From a virus: a stretch of DNA of 64,000 nucleotides. Where the stretch lies: positions 62,001 to 126,000 of IMG/VR virus record IMGVR_UViG_3300021961_008712; one strand, 5' to 3'. The notes under the pieces were generated by a model that searched no databases, was not told the origin of the DNA, and saw only the letters and a list, made by a program, of their open reading frames with translations. How positions within the stretch are numbered: position 1 is the first letter of the stretch; each line of letters opens with the position of its first letter. Shown here piece after piece: positions 43,646-51,143 of this stretch. The position numbers and the translations under genes are program-made.

Positions 43646-44266
43646 TCGTCACATACTGATATTGCAGCATTAAATTTATTTACAGGTTCGATACAAGCAG
43701 AAGTTAATAGTTTAAATGCAGCAACAAGTTCTTTCTTAACAAGTTTAACAGCCAACACATTAGATGAACTTGCTGATGTAAATGATTACAATGCATCTAC
43801 TATTACTGACGGTTACAGGTTAGCATGGGATAGTGGTAGTCAAGAATGGGCACCAGCACCTAGTAGTACGTTTAAAGGTACAACTCGATTATTTATTTCA
43901 ACTACCAGAAGTAATAGTTCAACATTTTTCTTCAATTCAATTACCCGTACAGCAACCGATTCTCCATCACCAGTTGCAGATAGTGCTTTCTTACTTACAT
44001 CAGCTTTACTTAGTAAAGTTACTATTTACTTAAGAAATGATGCCGCATCAGCAAATGCATGTACAGTGGAGGTATTCAAGAATGCAGATGGAGCAGGTTT
44101 TGCATCTGCTTCATCAATTGCTACTGATTCAGGTACGTTAAATACCGATGTAATAACTACATTTAGTTTTACTGGATTATCTTTAGCACAATTTGATTCT
44201 ATACACATCAAAGTTACGCCTACTATAGCAGGTGGACAATACTACGGTATAGTAATTATTGAGTAA
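43646..44266 (+). pseudogene. In-frame continuation of the fibre after the TAA
   Basis: 206 codons open to TAA at 44264-44266 in the frame of the fibre, with no ATG in it. Begins SSHTDIAALNLFTG and later forms a beta-rich C-terminal domain (YRLAWDSGSQEWAPAP, TIYLRND, DSIHIKVTPT, YGIVIIE), a normal fibre head-like end. Without its own start it can be made only by read-through of the TAA or after reversion. Could otherwise be a remnant. A GTG at 44066 does not explain the upstream part. Confidence 0.6.
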
Positions 44267-44270
44267 AAAG

Positions 44271-44299
44271 TTGCATATGAAATAAAAAGTTCTTATATT
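44271..44299 (+). promoter_or_regulatory. Promoter, TTG-N20-TATATT class
   Basis: AGTTG ending 44273, 20 bases, TTCT-TATATTA ending 44300. Followed 18 bases later by the riboswitch-like leader. Drives the queD-queE operon. Confidence 0.68.
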
Positions 44300-44317
44300 A
44301 TTATAATAGAAGACAAC

Positions 44318-44343
44318 AGTGTCGTAGCACCACTTTAAAAACA
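44318..44343 (+). promoter_or_regulatory. preQ1-I riboswitch-like leader, copy 1
   Basis: AGTG (44318-44321) pairs with CACT (44331-44334) around a nine-base loop TCGTAGCAC (44322-44330), followed by TTAAAAACA. It matches copy 2 at 46838 in 23 of 25 bases. The loop and A-rich tail resemble the preQ1-I aptamer. ATG 44349 lies right after the tail. Confidence 0.55.
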
Positions 44344-44348
44344 CATTT

Positions 44349-44600
44349 ATGAAAACAGAAGAACAAAGGTTATTAGACGAACTCTACGATGTAGAGACAA
44401 GAAGAGTATCTAAAATTAAAGATCTCTCCACCTCACCCACACTTGAAGATTATCCCGACGCAAAAAAACATCAAATTGTGTCGTTTATTAAATCAGGAAT
44501 TCGTATATTAGGATATATACTTATTCCTTTTGATTTATTTTGGGCAGCAGGAATATTAGTATTATCAGAAGTTGTTGGAATATTAGAAGAGTTGGTATGA
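44349..44600 (+). CDS. Small membrane protein of unknown function
   Basis: 83 residues. Hydrophilic N-terminal half, then a hydrophobic span (IRILGYILIPFDLFWAAGILVLSEVVGIL) that would make one or two membrane passes, and a charged LEELV end. First gene after the riboswitch-like leader. Overlaps the next gene by four bases. Function not recognised. Confidence 0.55.
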   Translation: MKTEEQRLLDELYDVETRRVSKIKDLSTSPTLEDYPDAKKHQIVSFIKSGIRILGYILIPFDLFWAAGILVLSEVVGILEELV

Positions 44601-44761
44601 TAGAGGTAGTTAAGCACACTTTAGGAATTTGCGGAGAGCATTGGCATCCTAGTGCACTTACAGTATTAGCTAGCAGTCCATTATTTGTAGCTACAGTTAA
44701 CTACATTAAATGTAAATGCGGCGGATTGTTTAATCATAAAAAAAGTTGTAATAATGAGTAA
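44597..44761 (+). CDS. Small Cys/His-containing protein
   Basis: 54 residues from ATG 44597, which overlaps the stop of the membrane-protein gene in ATGA; an upstream TTG is not needed. Contains CGEHWHPSA and CKCGGLFNHKKSC, a set of Cys and His that could bind zinc. Overlaps queD start by eight bases. Function unknown. Confidence 0.5.
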   Translation: MIEVVKHTLGICGEHWHPSALTVLASSPLFVATVNYIKCKCGGLFNHKKSCNNE

Positions 44762-45224
44762 ATTTCAATCAACAAAAGTATTTGATGGATTTAGTACCTG
44801 CTTTAGACAATGGAAAGCAGAAGATACTCATTGTAGGTTTCTACATGGGTATGGAGTTTCAATTAAAATTTGGTTCGAAGGTGAATTAGATGAAAGAAAC
44901 TGGGTATGGGACTTTGGCGGTATGAAAAGAGCTAAAGGTAAAATAGACGGTTTATCTCCTAAAGAATGGTTTGAGTATATGTTTGACCATACTGTTATTG
45001 TAGCAGAAGATGATCCGCAATTAGGAAATTATTTCAGAAAAATGGACCGTAACGGTACAATCCAACTGCGTGAAGTACCTGCTACTGGAGCAGAGAAGTT
45101 TGCCGAATTTGTGTACTCAAAAGTTAATCCTTTTATTGAGGAAGAAACTAACGGTAGAGTAACTATTACTAAAGTAGAATTCAGAGAACACGATAAAAAT
45201 TCAGCTATTTATGTCCCTAGGTAG
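44754..45224 (+). CDS. queD: 6-carboxytetrahydropterin synthase-like protein (QueD)
   Basis: 156 residues. PTPS/QueD fold: FSTCFRQW, THCRFLHGYG, VWDFGGMK, MFDHTVIVAEDDP and a C-terminal TKVEFREHDKNSAIY. QueD converts dihydroneopterin triphosphate to 6-carboxytetrahydropterin. The usual zinc ligands (one His near the start and HGH) are changed: FRQW and HGYG. This sub-type is known from environmental phages as I recall, but the metal site differs from E. coli QueD. It overlaps queE by 14 bases. Confidence 0.82.
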   Translation: MSKFQSTKVFDGFSTCFRQWKAEDTHCRFLHGYGVSIKIWFEGELDERNWVWDFGGMKRAKGKIDGLSPKEWFEYMFDHTVIVAEDDPQLGNYFRKMDRNGTIQLREVPATGAEKFAEFVYSKVNPFIEEETNGRVTITKVEFREHDKNSAIYVPR

Positions 45225-45987
45225 AATAGAAGATTATAATAAAGTACTACCCATCGTTGAACTTTATACTGCAGTACAATCTGAAGGTTCTAGACAAGGT
45301 TATCCGACTATTGTCATAAGAACAACAGGATGTACTCATAGATGCTACTTTGGAGAAGGTGGCTGGTGTGATAGCTGGTATACTTCTATTCACCCAGAAA
45401 AAGGTAGATATACCTTTAATGATATCATAGATATGTACGATAAAAATCCTCATATCTCAGAAATGATGTTAACCGGTGGTTCTCCTTCAATGCACGGCAA
45501 ATTAGTAAACGAATTAACACACCTAGCACATGAAAGAGGTATTTTTATCACTATGGAGAACGAAGGTAGTCATTACCTTGAGACCGATTATCCTATTGAT
45601 CTCCTGTCTATTAGCCCTAAGTTCTCTAATAGTGTTCCTATTATTGGCGTATCCACACCTCAAGGTGGTATAGTAGATGATAGAATGGTTAAACAGCATA
45701 ATAAGTATAGATTAAATTTAGACGCTATTAGAAAGTCAATTGCGTATCATAAGGACTACCATATTAAACCGGTATTAGATAAAGACTTAACTATATACAG
45801 CGAGGTTAGGCAGTTTTTAGATAGCCTAAATATTCCTAATGAAAAAGTCTGGATGATGCCAGCTGGAGATACAAGAGTTGCATTATTTGAAACTTATCCT
45901 GTAGTTATGGATTTTTGTAGAGATGAAGGTTACAGATTTACAGGAAGAGCACACATAATGGCATTTGATACACAACGAGAAGTATGA
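45211..45987 (+). CDS. queE: 7-carboxy-7-deazaguanine synthase (QueE)
   Basis: 258 residues. Radical SAM enzyme of the preQ0 pathway: E-L-Y-T-A-V-Q-S-E-G-S-R at the start, MMLTGGSPSMH, FITMENEGS and LLSISPKFSNS. Cluster Cys read CTHRCYFGEGGWCD, that is CX3CX7C instead of CX3CX2C, a five-residue insertion. It rearranges 6-carboxytetrahydropterin to 7-carboxy-7-deazaguanine using SAM and an electron donor. Neighbour ferredoxin overlaps by four bases. Confidence 0.88.
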   Translation: MSLGRIEDYNKVLPIVELYTAVQSEGSRQGYPTIVIRTTGCTHRCYFGEGGWCDSWYTSIHPEKGRYTFNDIIDMYDKNPHISEMMLTGGSPSMHGKLVNELTHLAHERGIFITMENEGSHYLETDYPIDLLSISPKFSNSVPIIGVSTPQGGIVDDRMVKQHNKYRLNLDAIRKSIAYHKDYHIKPVLDKDLTIYSEVRQFLDSLNIPNEKVWMMPAGDTRVALFETYPVVMDFCRDEGYRFTGRAHIMAFDTQREV

Positions 45988-46238
45988 GTTTTATTATAGG
46001 ATCAAAATGTATTGGTACTAAAGATGGAGCCTGTATTGCAGTCTGTCCAGTAGACTGTATTGCAGAAGGAGAAGAATCTATGTACATTAATCCTGAAGTA
46101 TGCATTGACTGTGGTGCATGTGTCCCGGAATGCCCTGTAGAAGCTATATTTGATACAGAAGAACAAGCAATCGCAGCCGGAGAATTAGAAGCAGTAAAAA
46201 AGAATTATCAATTTTATGGTTTAACATACAAACAATGA
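45984..46238 (+). CDS. 2[4Fe-4S] ferredoxin
   Basis: 84 residues. Two cluster-binding Cys sets, CIGTKDGACIAVCPVDC and CIDCGACVPECPVEA, as in bacterial 7Fe/8Fe ferredoxins, plus a short helical tail. Low-potential electron carrier. The ATGA overlap with queE and the need of QueE for a one-electron donor make it the likely reductant for QueE. Phage genomes seldom carry such ferredoxins. Confidence 0.9.
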   Translation: MSFIIGSKCIGTKDGACIAVCPVDCIAEGEESMYINPEVCIDCGACVPECPVEAIFDTEEQAIAAGELEAVKKNYQFYGLTYKQ

Positions 46239-46426
46239 CAGCAGAAGAATTTGTTATTTGGTTTAGAGGTTTTGTCAACGGTGCTCACCACTTTAATATT
46301 ACTCCACAGCAATGGGAGTACTTAAAGGAAAAACTAGATGAAGTAGAAAGTAAAAATACTCTAGCAGATTACACTGCCGGTAATTGGTTTATTAATAACA
46401 CATGGGAGAAAACAAAATCTACTTAA
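46235..46426 (+). CDS. Small conserved phage protein of unknown function
   Basis: 63 residues, overlapping the ferredoxin by four bases and the next gene by 25. Helical, with EFVIWFRGFVNGAHHFNITPQQWEYLKEKLDEV, a pattern widely seen in phage hypothetical proteins. No catalytic residue visible. Confidence 0.6.
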   Translation: MTAEEFVIWFRGFVNGAHHFNITPQQWEYLKEKLDEVESKNTLADYTAGNWFINNTWEKTKST

Positions 46427-46806
46427 CTTGGGAGGATGTCTATGAGCTATTAGACAAAATTCATGAACAAACAAAAGGAGAAATCAAATATGTAACCGGT
46501 ATTCCTAGAGGAGGAATTCTTTTAGCAGTACTTTATTCACATAGATTTAATGTACAGTACTTTGAATTTAAAAGTAATCATTATCATGATTTGTTAATTA
46601 TAGACGATATAGCTGATACAGGAGATACTTTTTTAAACTTAAAAGAAGACATAAAACTACCAAAAACAGCAGCACTTCATTATAAATCCACTTCTAAATT
46701 TAAACCTGATTTCTTCGGTAAGGAAGTACCAGGAGATTTCGGTTGGATAGTCTACCCTTGGGAAAAAAAAGATTCAAAACCAATTCAAGACTATTTGGAT
46801 AATTGA
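46402..46806 (+). CDS. Phosphoribosyltransferase
   Basis: 134 residues. GIPRGGIL near residue 32 and LLIIDDIADTGDTF near residue 69, the PRPP-binding motif of type I PRTases, with a short hood at the end. Closest in look to hypoxanthine/xanthine-type PRTases (single domain). Salvages a base; whether it handles guanine or a deazapurine cannot be told. It ends inside the promoter of folE. Confidence 0.8.
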   Translation: MGENKIYLTWEDVYELLDKIHEQTKGEIKYVTGIPRGGILLAVLYSHRFNVQYFEFKSNHYHDLLIIDDIADTGDTFLNLKEDIKLPKTAALHYKSTSKFKPDFFGKEVPGDFGWIVYPWEKKDSKPIQDYLDN

Positions 46807-46823
46807 GCAAAAATTCGTATATT
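46795..46823 (+). promoter_or_regulatory. Promoter, TTG-N20-TATATT class
   Basis: TTG at 46795-46797 inside the end of the PRTase gene, 20 bases, TTCG-TATATTA ending 46824. Start of the folE transcript near 46830. Confidence 0.62.
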
Positions 46824-46837
46824 AAGATATAGATAAT

Positions 46838-46862
46838 GTGTCGCAGTACCACTTTAAAAACA
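46838..46862 (+). promoter_or_regulatory. preQ1-I riboswitch-like leader, copy 2
   Basis: GTG (46838-46840) and CAC (46850-46852) flank loop TCGCAGTAC (46841-46849), followed by TTTAAAAACA. Same leader as at 44318. The loop differs by one missing A from the UCGCAGUAAC loop of the T. tengcongensis preQ1-I aptamer as I recall it. Lies in the leader, so GTG 46838 is not the start of folE. Confidence 0.55.
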
Positions 46863-46870
46863 AAAAATTA

Positions 46871-47542
46871 ATGAATAACATTGAATTAGAATTAGTAAAA
46901 GAAGGATTTGCAAATGGTGTAGCCCCTGGGTTTCCTCTTACAGAAGTACAGAAAAGTGAAATGATTGAAGAAGCAGCATATGCTTATGGAAAGTTTCTAG
47001 ATGCTTTAGGATGTGACTGGAGAAATGACCCTAACTCAGCTGATACTCCTCGTAGAGTAGCTAAAGCATATGTAAGAGATTTATGGAGAGGACGTTATGA
47101 TGCAATGACTGAAATTACAGCATTCCCTTCTGATGGGTACAACGGTATCGTACAGGAGTCAAATATACCGGTGACGTCAATGTGTAGCCACCACCACCAA
47201 ACAATAGGTGGTCGTGTGAGTATTGCCTATGTACCGTCTGAGAATGGTAAAGTAGTAGGTCTGTCTAAACTCAACCGTATCGTCGAACACTTTGGACGAA
47301 GAGGTGCTATACAAGAGCAACTTACTGTAGCCATTCATAATGCAATCGATAAGATTTGTGAAGGTAACCTTGGAGTAGCTGTAATGATTGATGCAACTCA
47401 TAACTGTGTAAGTTGTAGAGGAGTTAAGCACCAAGGAGCTTCAATGCAGACAGCTAAACTATCAGGTTGCTTTCTTAACGAAGATTCTGCAAGAGCTGAG
47501 TTTTATAAAAACATAGAATTAGCAGGTAAATGTAGATATTAG
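46871..47542 (+). CDS. folE: GTP cyclohydrolase I
   Basis: 223 residues from ATG 46871. SMCSHHHQTIGGRVSIAYVP (zinc and substrate site), GLSKLNRIVEHFGRR and CVSCRGVKHQGASMQT are the FolE hallmarks. It makes dihydroneopterin triphosphate from GTP, the first step to preQ0. A GTG at 46838 would extend the protein, but that stretch matches the leader upstream of queD-queE and is better read as untranslated. Own promoter. Confidence 0.92.
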   Translation: MNNIELELVKEGFANGVAPGFPLTEVQKSEMIEEAAYAYGKFLDALGCDWRNDPNSADTPRRVAKAYVRDLWRGRYDAMTEITAFPSDGYNGIVQESNIPVTSMCSHHHQTIGGRVSIAYVPSENGKVVGLSKLNRIVEHFGRRGAIQEQLTVAIHNAIDKICEGNLGVAVMIDATHNCVSCRGVKHQGASMQTAKLSGCFLNEDSARAEFYKNIELAGKCRY

Positions 47543-47551
47543 GAGTATATT

Positions 47552-48277
47552 ATGTTTGAATGGATAAAAGAAAAATATGCGCACCTTGATAAAGACACTG
47601 TTCGCTTTAGAGCCGGAAGCCCAAACCCTATTATAAGGTTTGAAAATTTTCTTCCGGAAACAGAAGCATACAAACTCTATTATGAAAGCCAAAGTATACC
47701 AAATGTATACTGGAAAACTTTTGATAGAAATGGAAGTCATATGAAGGAGTTAAATAAAGTTGAACTTATGCCTATAGCATTCAATATTATTAACTACCTG
47801 AATAGCGGACCATTTTTAACTTACTTAGAGACATTAACAGGTATCGAAAGACTTATCCCAGATCCCCATTTAATAGGAGCAGGATACAGTAAGAGCTTTA
47901 ATGGTGATACCTTAAAGATACATACAGATTTTAACTGGAATAACGAATTAAGCCTTCATCGAGCATTAAGTTTAATAATCTATATTACACCAGAATGGAA
48001 GGCTGAATATGGAGGAGCATTGAGCTTTCTCGACAGAGATAGACAGCAAGAAATTTTTAAAGCTGATTGTTTATTTAATACAGCGTTAATTTGGAGACAT
48101 GGTAAATATGCTTTTCATGGATACCCAGATCCAATTCAATGTCCATCTCATTTGTCGAGAAATACTTTGAGACTGTTTTATTTTGTAAGTACCTCAGAAC
48201 ACAACCCAGATGATCCACCACACCGTAGTTTATACTGGTATGATGAAAAATTAAATGAACCTATAGATTTAAAATAA
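47552..48277 (+). CDS. 2OG-Fe(II) oxygenase (prolyl-4-hydroxylase type)
   Basis: 241 residues. KIHTDFNW gives His and Asp iron ligands (about residues 124 and 126), LIIYITPEWKAEYGGALSFLD and FHGYPDP supply the distal His, and SRNTLRLFYF the 2OG-binding Arg. Longer than the first oxygenase gene in this window. Target unknown. Directly followed by the sixth GT10-like gene, which hints at hydroxylation of a sugar or of a glycosylated protein. Confidence 0.8.
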   Translation: MFEWIKEKYAHLDKDTVRFRAGSPNPIIRFENFLPETEAYKLYYESQSIPNVYWKTFDRNGSHMKELNKVELMPIAFNIINYLNSGPFLTYLETLTGIERLIPDPHLIGAGYSKSFNGDTLKIHTDFNWNNELSLHRALSLIIYITPEWKAEYGGALSFLDRDRQQEIFKADCLFNTALIWRHGKYAFHGYPDPIQCPSHLSRNTLRLFYFVSTSEHNPDDPPHRSLYWYDEKLNEPIDLK

Positions 48278-48278
48278 A

Positions 48279-49448
48279 ATGATTTACGTAAATTTTGGAA
48301 AGAACTCGAGTGAAGACCATAAATGGTATTGGGCAGATAAAGGAGCTAAAGAATATACAGAATGGACCTCTGCTGACAAAAACCCTATTTTCTATTATGA
48401 TAGACATGATTTAGCTATGAGAAATCTCGAGTTTAGAGACTTTGTTACAGAAGAAATGTGGGAACATTTTAGAACTAACGAAGAAGCTCTAATAGTAATT
48501 AATTTTGCTGATGATTATATTAACTCAGCAGACTTAGATAGATTTGCCTCTGATATCAAGCTTAGAAATGTAGATAGTTCTAGAGTTATTTTTGTATTGA
48601 TGGATCAAAATTTCATTGAGTTTGTAGTTAATGGACTAGCAGCTAGAGGAATAAATAATATTTCAGCTGATTACATTAATATTCTCATGAAAAGGGTACC
48701 TCCTAGGTATAATGATGAAGCAATAAAGACTCATAAATTCTCAATATTTAGTAGAAATTATTGGGATTGGAGGTTTGATATTTATTTAGAACTTCTTAAA
48801 AGAGGAGTATTAGCAAATACTAATTTCTCTTTTCATAATTACAATCCTTATACAAATGAATTATACGATGAGGAAAGACTAAAAGCTGATGCGATTAAAA
48901 AGGGACACGTAATAACCCAAGAAGTAGAAGAATTTATTAAAGGTGTACCCTACGATTTGGGGAGCAGAAGTAACAAATTCTCTGATGTTATTTACGAAGC
49001 ATTAAACACATCAGACTACCATATAGTTGTTGAATCTCATTTTGATCCTTTTTTAGGAATAAATTATGAGTTTGCTAAAAAAGACTATAATGAATTAACA
49101 ATCTCTCCTGGATTTATCACAGAAAAAGTATGGAAACCTATTGCGTGTAAAAGACCGTTTTTTATTGCAGCAACTCCATTTATTTTGAGAGATTTGAAAA
49201 AGTTAGGATATAAAACTTTCGGAGAATTTATTGATGAATCCTATGATGAAATCGTAGATGATAAACAAAGATTACTTGCTCTAACTTCTGAAATTGAACG
49301 CATAAATAATCTTCCAACCGAAGAGTATAATCAGCTTCTAGCTTCTTTGCAAAATATAGTAGAGTATAACCATAGTGTATATATTAACCAGTGGGAAAAT
49401 GTAAATTTTACTAAGTACCCTTTTCTACATGGAATAGTTGTACTTTAA
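48279..49448 (+). CDS. Putative GT10-like glycosyltransferase, paralogue 6
   Basis: 389 residues, one base after the oxygenase gene. Carries the family block VVESHFDPF, ITEKVWKP (about residue 281), KRPFFIA, LKKLGYKTF and IDESYDE, and a VVLMDQNFI-like strand earlier. It is 37 kb away from the other five copies, in a cluster with an oxygenase and a phosphomannose isomerase-type cupin, so it may have its own target. The function is inferred from the motif. Confidence 0.48.
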   Translation: MIYVNFGKNSSEDHKWYWADKGAKEYTEWTSADKNPIFYYDRHDLAMRNLEFRDFVTEEMWEHFRTNEEALIVINFADDYINSADLDRFASDIKLRNVDSSRVIFVLMDQNFIEFVVNGLAARGINNISADYINILMKRVPPRYNDEAIKTHKFSIFSRNYWDWRFDIYLELLKRGVLANTNFSFHNYNPYTNELYDEERLKADAIKKGHVITQEVEEFIKGVPYDLGSRSNKFSDVIYEALNTSDYHIVVESHFDPFLGINYEFAKKDYNELTISPGFITEKVWKPIACKRPFFIAATPFILRDLKKLGYKTFGEFIDESYDEIVDDKQRLLALTSEIERINNLPTEEYNQLLASLQNIVEYNHSVYINQWENVNFTKYPFLHGIVVL

Positions 49449-49466
49449 AATTATTTTTATTATATT
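49438..49466 (+). promoter_or_regulatory. Promoter, TTG-N20-TATATT class
   Basis: AGTTG ending 49440, 20 bases, TATATTA at 49461-49467. Start ATG of the cupin gene is at 49473, leaving almost no leader, so this may be leaderless or the start site may be upstream of the usual +7. Confidence 0.5.
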
Positions 49467-49472
49467 ATAGAT

Positions 49473-49871
49473 ATGGAAATAGATATTAGACCTTGGGGTA
49501 GATATGAAGTGTTGCTAGATGCTGAATATACTAAAGTAAAGTTGATTACTGTAGAACCTCAAAAAAAACTATCGTACCAATCTCATGAAAAGAGACAGGA
49601 ATATTGGACTGTTGTTCAAGGTACCTTAACTGTAATTCTTGACGATAAAACTATTTCTGTACCTACCGGTGATTCTATTCACATTCCTTTAGGCTCTAAA
49701 CATAGAGCTTGGAATAAGACAGAAACTCCTGTTCAATTTGTAGAAGTACAAACAGGAACTTATTTTGGAGAAGATGATATCGTAAGATATGAAGATGATT
49801 TTGGAAGAGCCGAGTTAGAACATTTAAGAGATGGAAATTATATTGGCGGATTAACAATGCCTAAAAGATAA
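49473..49871 (+). CDS. Mannose-6-phosphate isomerase-type cupin
   Basis: 132 residues, single cupin. RPWGRYEVL start, YQSHEKRQEYWTVVQG, ILDDKTISVPTGDSIHIPLGSKHRAWN supply the metal-binding His and Glu of the PMI type II/ManC C-terminal domain. Interconverts sugar phosphates (mannose-6-P and fructose-6-P) or acts as an accessory cupin. Could feed GDP-mannose to the GT-like genes. Confidence 0.82.
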   Translation: MEIDIRPWGRYEVLLDAEYTKVKLITVEPQKKLSYQSHEKRQEYWTVVQGTLTVILDDKTISVPTGDSIHIPLGSKHRAWNKTETPVQFVEVQTGTYFGEDDIVRYEDDFGRAELEHLRDGNYIGGLTMPKR

Positions 49872-49875
49872 AAAA

Positions 49876-50409
49876 ATGGGTAAACAACTAACATTATTTA
49901 CAGAAGAAGAAATGGGACCTTGTAGCAAGCATGATAACGAGTATGTACCCTTTGTTTCAGAAGTAGAAGAATTCAATGCCATATTTGGCAAACCTAATAA
50001 CTATGAACCAACAATCCCAGCAAAAGCCGAGTGGGAGTTCGTATATAACTTTATACTCGAAGAATTGGAAGAATATAGACAAGCTTGCGAAGACGGAAAC
50101 ATCGTGGAAGTTTTGGATGCTTTGTGTGATATTACTTATGTTTCCCTTGGGAACGGTGTTATGTTACACGGCCTTAAGGATAAGATATGGCCAGCGTATC
50201 AAGAGGTTCAAGCGAGTAATCTTAGTAAAGCTTGCTCTACTGAAGAAGAAGCCGCACAGACTGTCACCGTACGAGCTAAAGAACAGGGTGAGCCTTGTCA
50301 TTATGAAAAAGTTAATGGGAAGTTCATTGTCTACAGAACAAGAGATAGAAAAGTAATGAAATCAGTTAATTACTTTAGACCAGATTTAACTAAGTACTTT
50401 AATGGTTAA
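49876..50409 (+). CDS. MazG-like / PRA-PH nucleotide pyrophosphohydrolase
   Basis: 177 residues. FILEELEEYRQACEDGNIVEVLDALCDITYVSLG contains the EEXXE and EXXD helices of the all-alpha NTP pyrophosphohydrolase fold (MazG/HisE). Phage homologues hydrolyse dNTPs or (p)ppGpp. It lies four bases after the cupin gene and overlaps the next gene by eight bases. C-terminal segment (NGKFIVYRTRDRKVMKSVNY) is a usual phage extension. Confidence 0.82.
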   Translation: MGKQLTLFTEEEMGPCSKHDNEYVPFVSEVEEFNAIFGKPNNYEPTIPAKAEWEFVYNFILEELEEYRQACEDGNIVEVLDALCDITYVSLGNGVMLHGLKDKIWPAYQEVQASNLSKACSTEEEAAQTVTVRAKEQGEPCHYEKVNGKFIVYRTRDRKVMKSVNYFRPDLTKYFNG

Positions 50410-50602
50410 TTTAGAAGATCATATAGTAGTAATTGAAGGTAAAAAGTACGTACCTTATGAACTTGCTGTAGAAGCTTATACTCAAAAGCATGAGTATGAA
50501 GAAAATCAAGCTAAATTTGATGCAGCAATGAAATTAATAGAGACCTCAGTTCAAGATCTTTCACAAGCTTTAAACATCAGTAAACTAACAGGTGAAGAAT
50601 AA
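50402..50602 (+). CDS. Small helical protein of unknown function
   Basis: 66 residues. Start DHIVVIEGKKYVPYELAVEAY is a short beta-hairpin, followed by a coiled coil. It overlaps both neighbours by 8-11 bases. No family recognised. Confidence 0.55.
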   Translation: MVNLEDHIVVIEGKKYVPYELAVEAYTQKHEYEENQAKFDAAMKLIETSVQDLSQALNISKLTGEE

Positions 50603-51143
50603 ACCTATATTAATTTTTGGAGATAGTTTTAGTTCCAACTGGGGCAAAGATTCAAGAAGAAGTTGGGTAGATATTATTTCGAAGAAATTTGATGTTGTTA
50701 ATGTCGCGGAAGCAGGAGTAGGAGAATATAAAATTTTTTCTCAAATAAAGTCGTTAGATCTGAATAATTTTTCGTATATTATAGGTAATCATACGTCACA
50801 TTCTCGTGTGCATTCTAGACAGTCAATTCACAATACCGTAATACATGGTAATTGTGATTTACTTTATCTAGACAGTATGCACTTAAAAGAAGCAAGATGG
50901 TTTTTTGAAAATGTGTATGATGATGATTATTTTAAATTTACTTATGAACTAATAAGGGATAAGATTAATAGTAAATTACAAGGTTATAGAAGGTTTATTT
51001 TTGACCCTTTTTATTCAGAATATAAAGACTCAGTAAGTTTTGTAAATAAGTGGAAATTTGATTCTAATAATAAAAATCACTTTGATGCAAAAACGAATAT
51101 TGAGATAGCAGAATTAATAAAAAATAAAATAGTTTATGGTTAG
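50592..51143 (+). CDS. SGNH-like hydrolase
   Basis: 183 residues from a GTG at 50592. Starts ILIFGDSFSSNW with the GDS nucleophile at residue 11, a VAEAGVG block II and NHTSH, and NHFDAKTN near the end for Asp/His. Short but complete. It immediately precedes the DpdA-like gene with an eight-base overlap. Possible deacylase. Confidence 0.62.
   Translation: MKNKPILIFGDSFSSNWGKDSRRSWVDIISKKFDVVNVAEAGVGEYKIFSQIKSLDLNNFSYIIGNHTSHSRVHSRQSIHNTVIHGNCDLLYLDSMHLKEARWFFENVYDDDYFKFTYELIRDKINSKLQGYRRFIFDPFYSEYKDSVSFVNKWKFDSNNKNHFDAKTNIEIAELIKNKIVYG

Noticed and set aside
43833-44033. 66-codon ORF in another frame inside the fibre continuation
   Set aside because: Low-complexity shadow of the fibre reading frame; no support.
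44066-44266. GTG ORF as an independent small gene
   Set aside because: It is the in-frame end of the interrupted fibre gene, with fibre-like sequence continuing upstream to 43646.
46838-46870. GTG at 46838 as the start of folE
   Set aside because: The stretch matches the leader before 44349 almost base for base, and the FolE family pattern begins after ATG 46871; treated as untranslated leader.
50592-51143. TATATT inside the SGNH gene at about 50775 as a promoter
   Set aside because: Lacks a TTG 19-20 bases upstream and lies inside a coding region.
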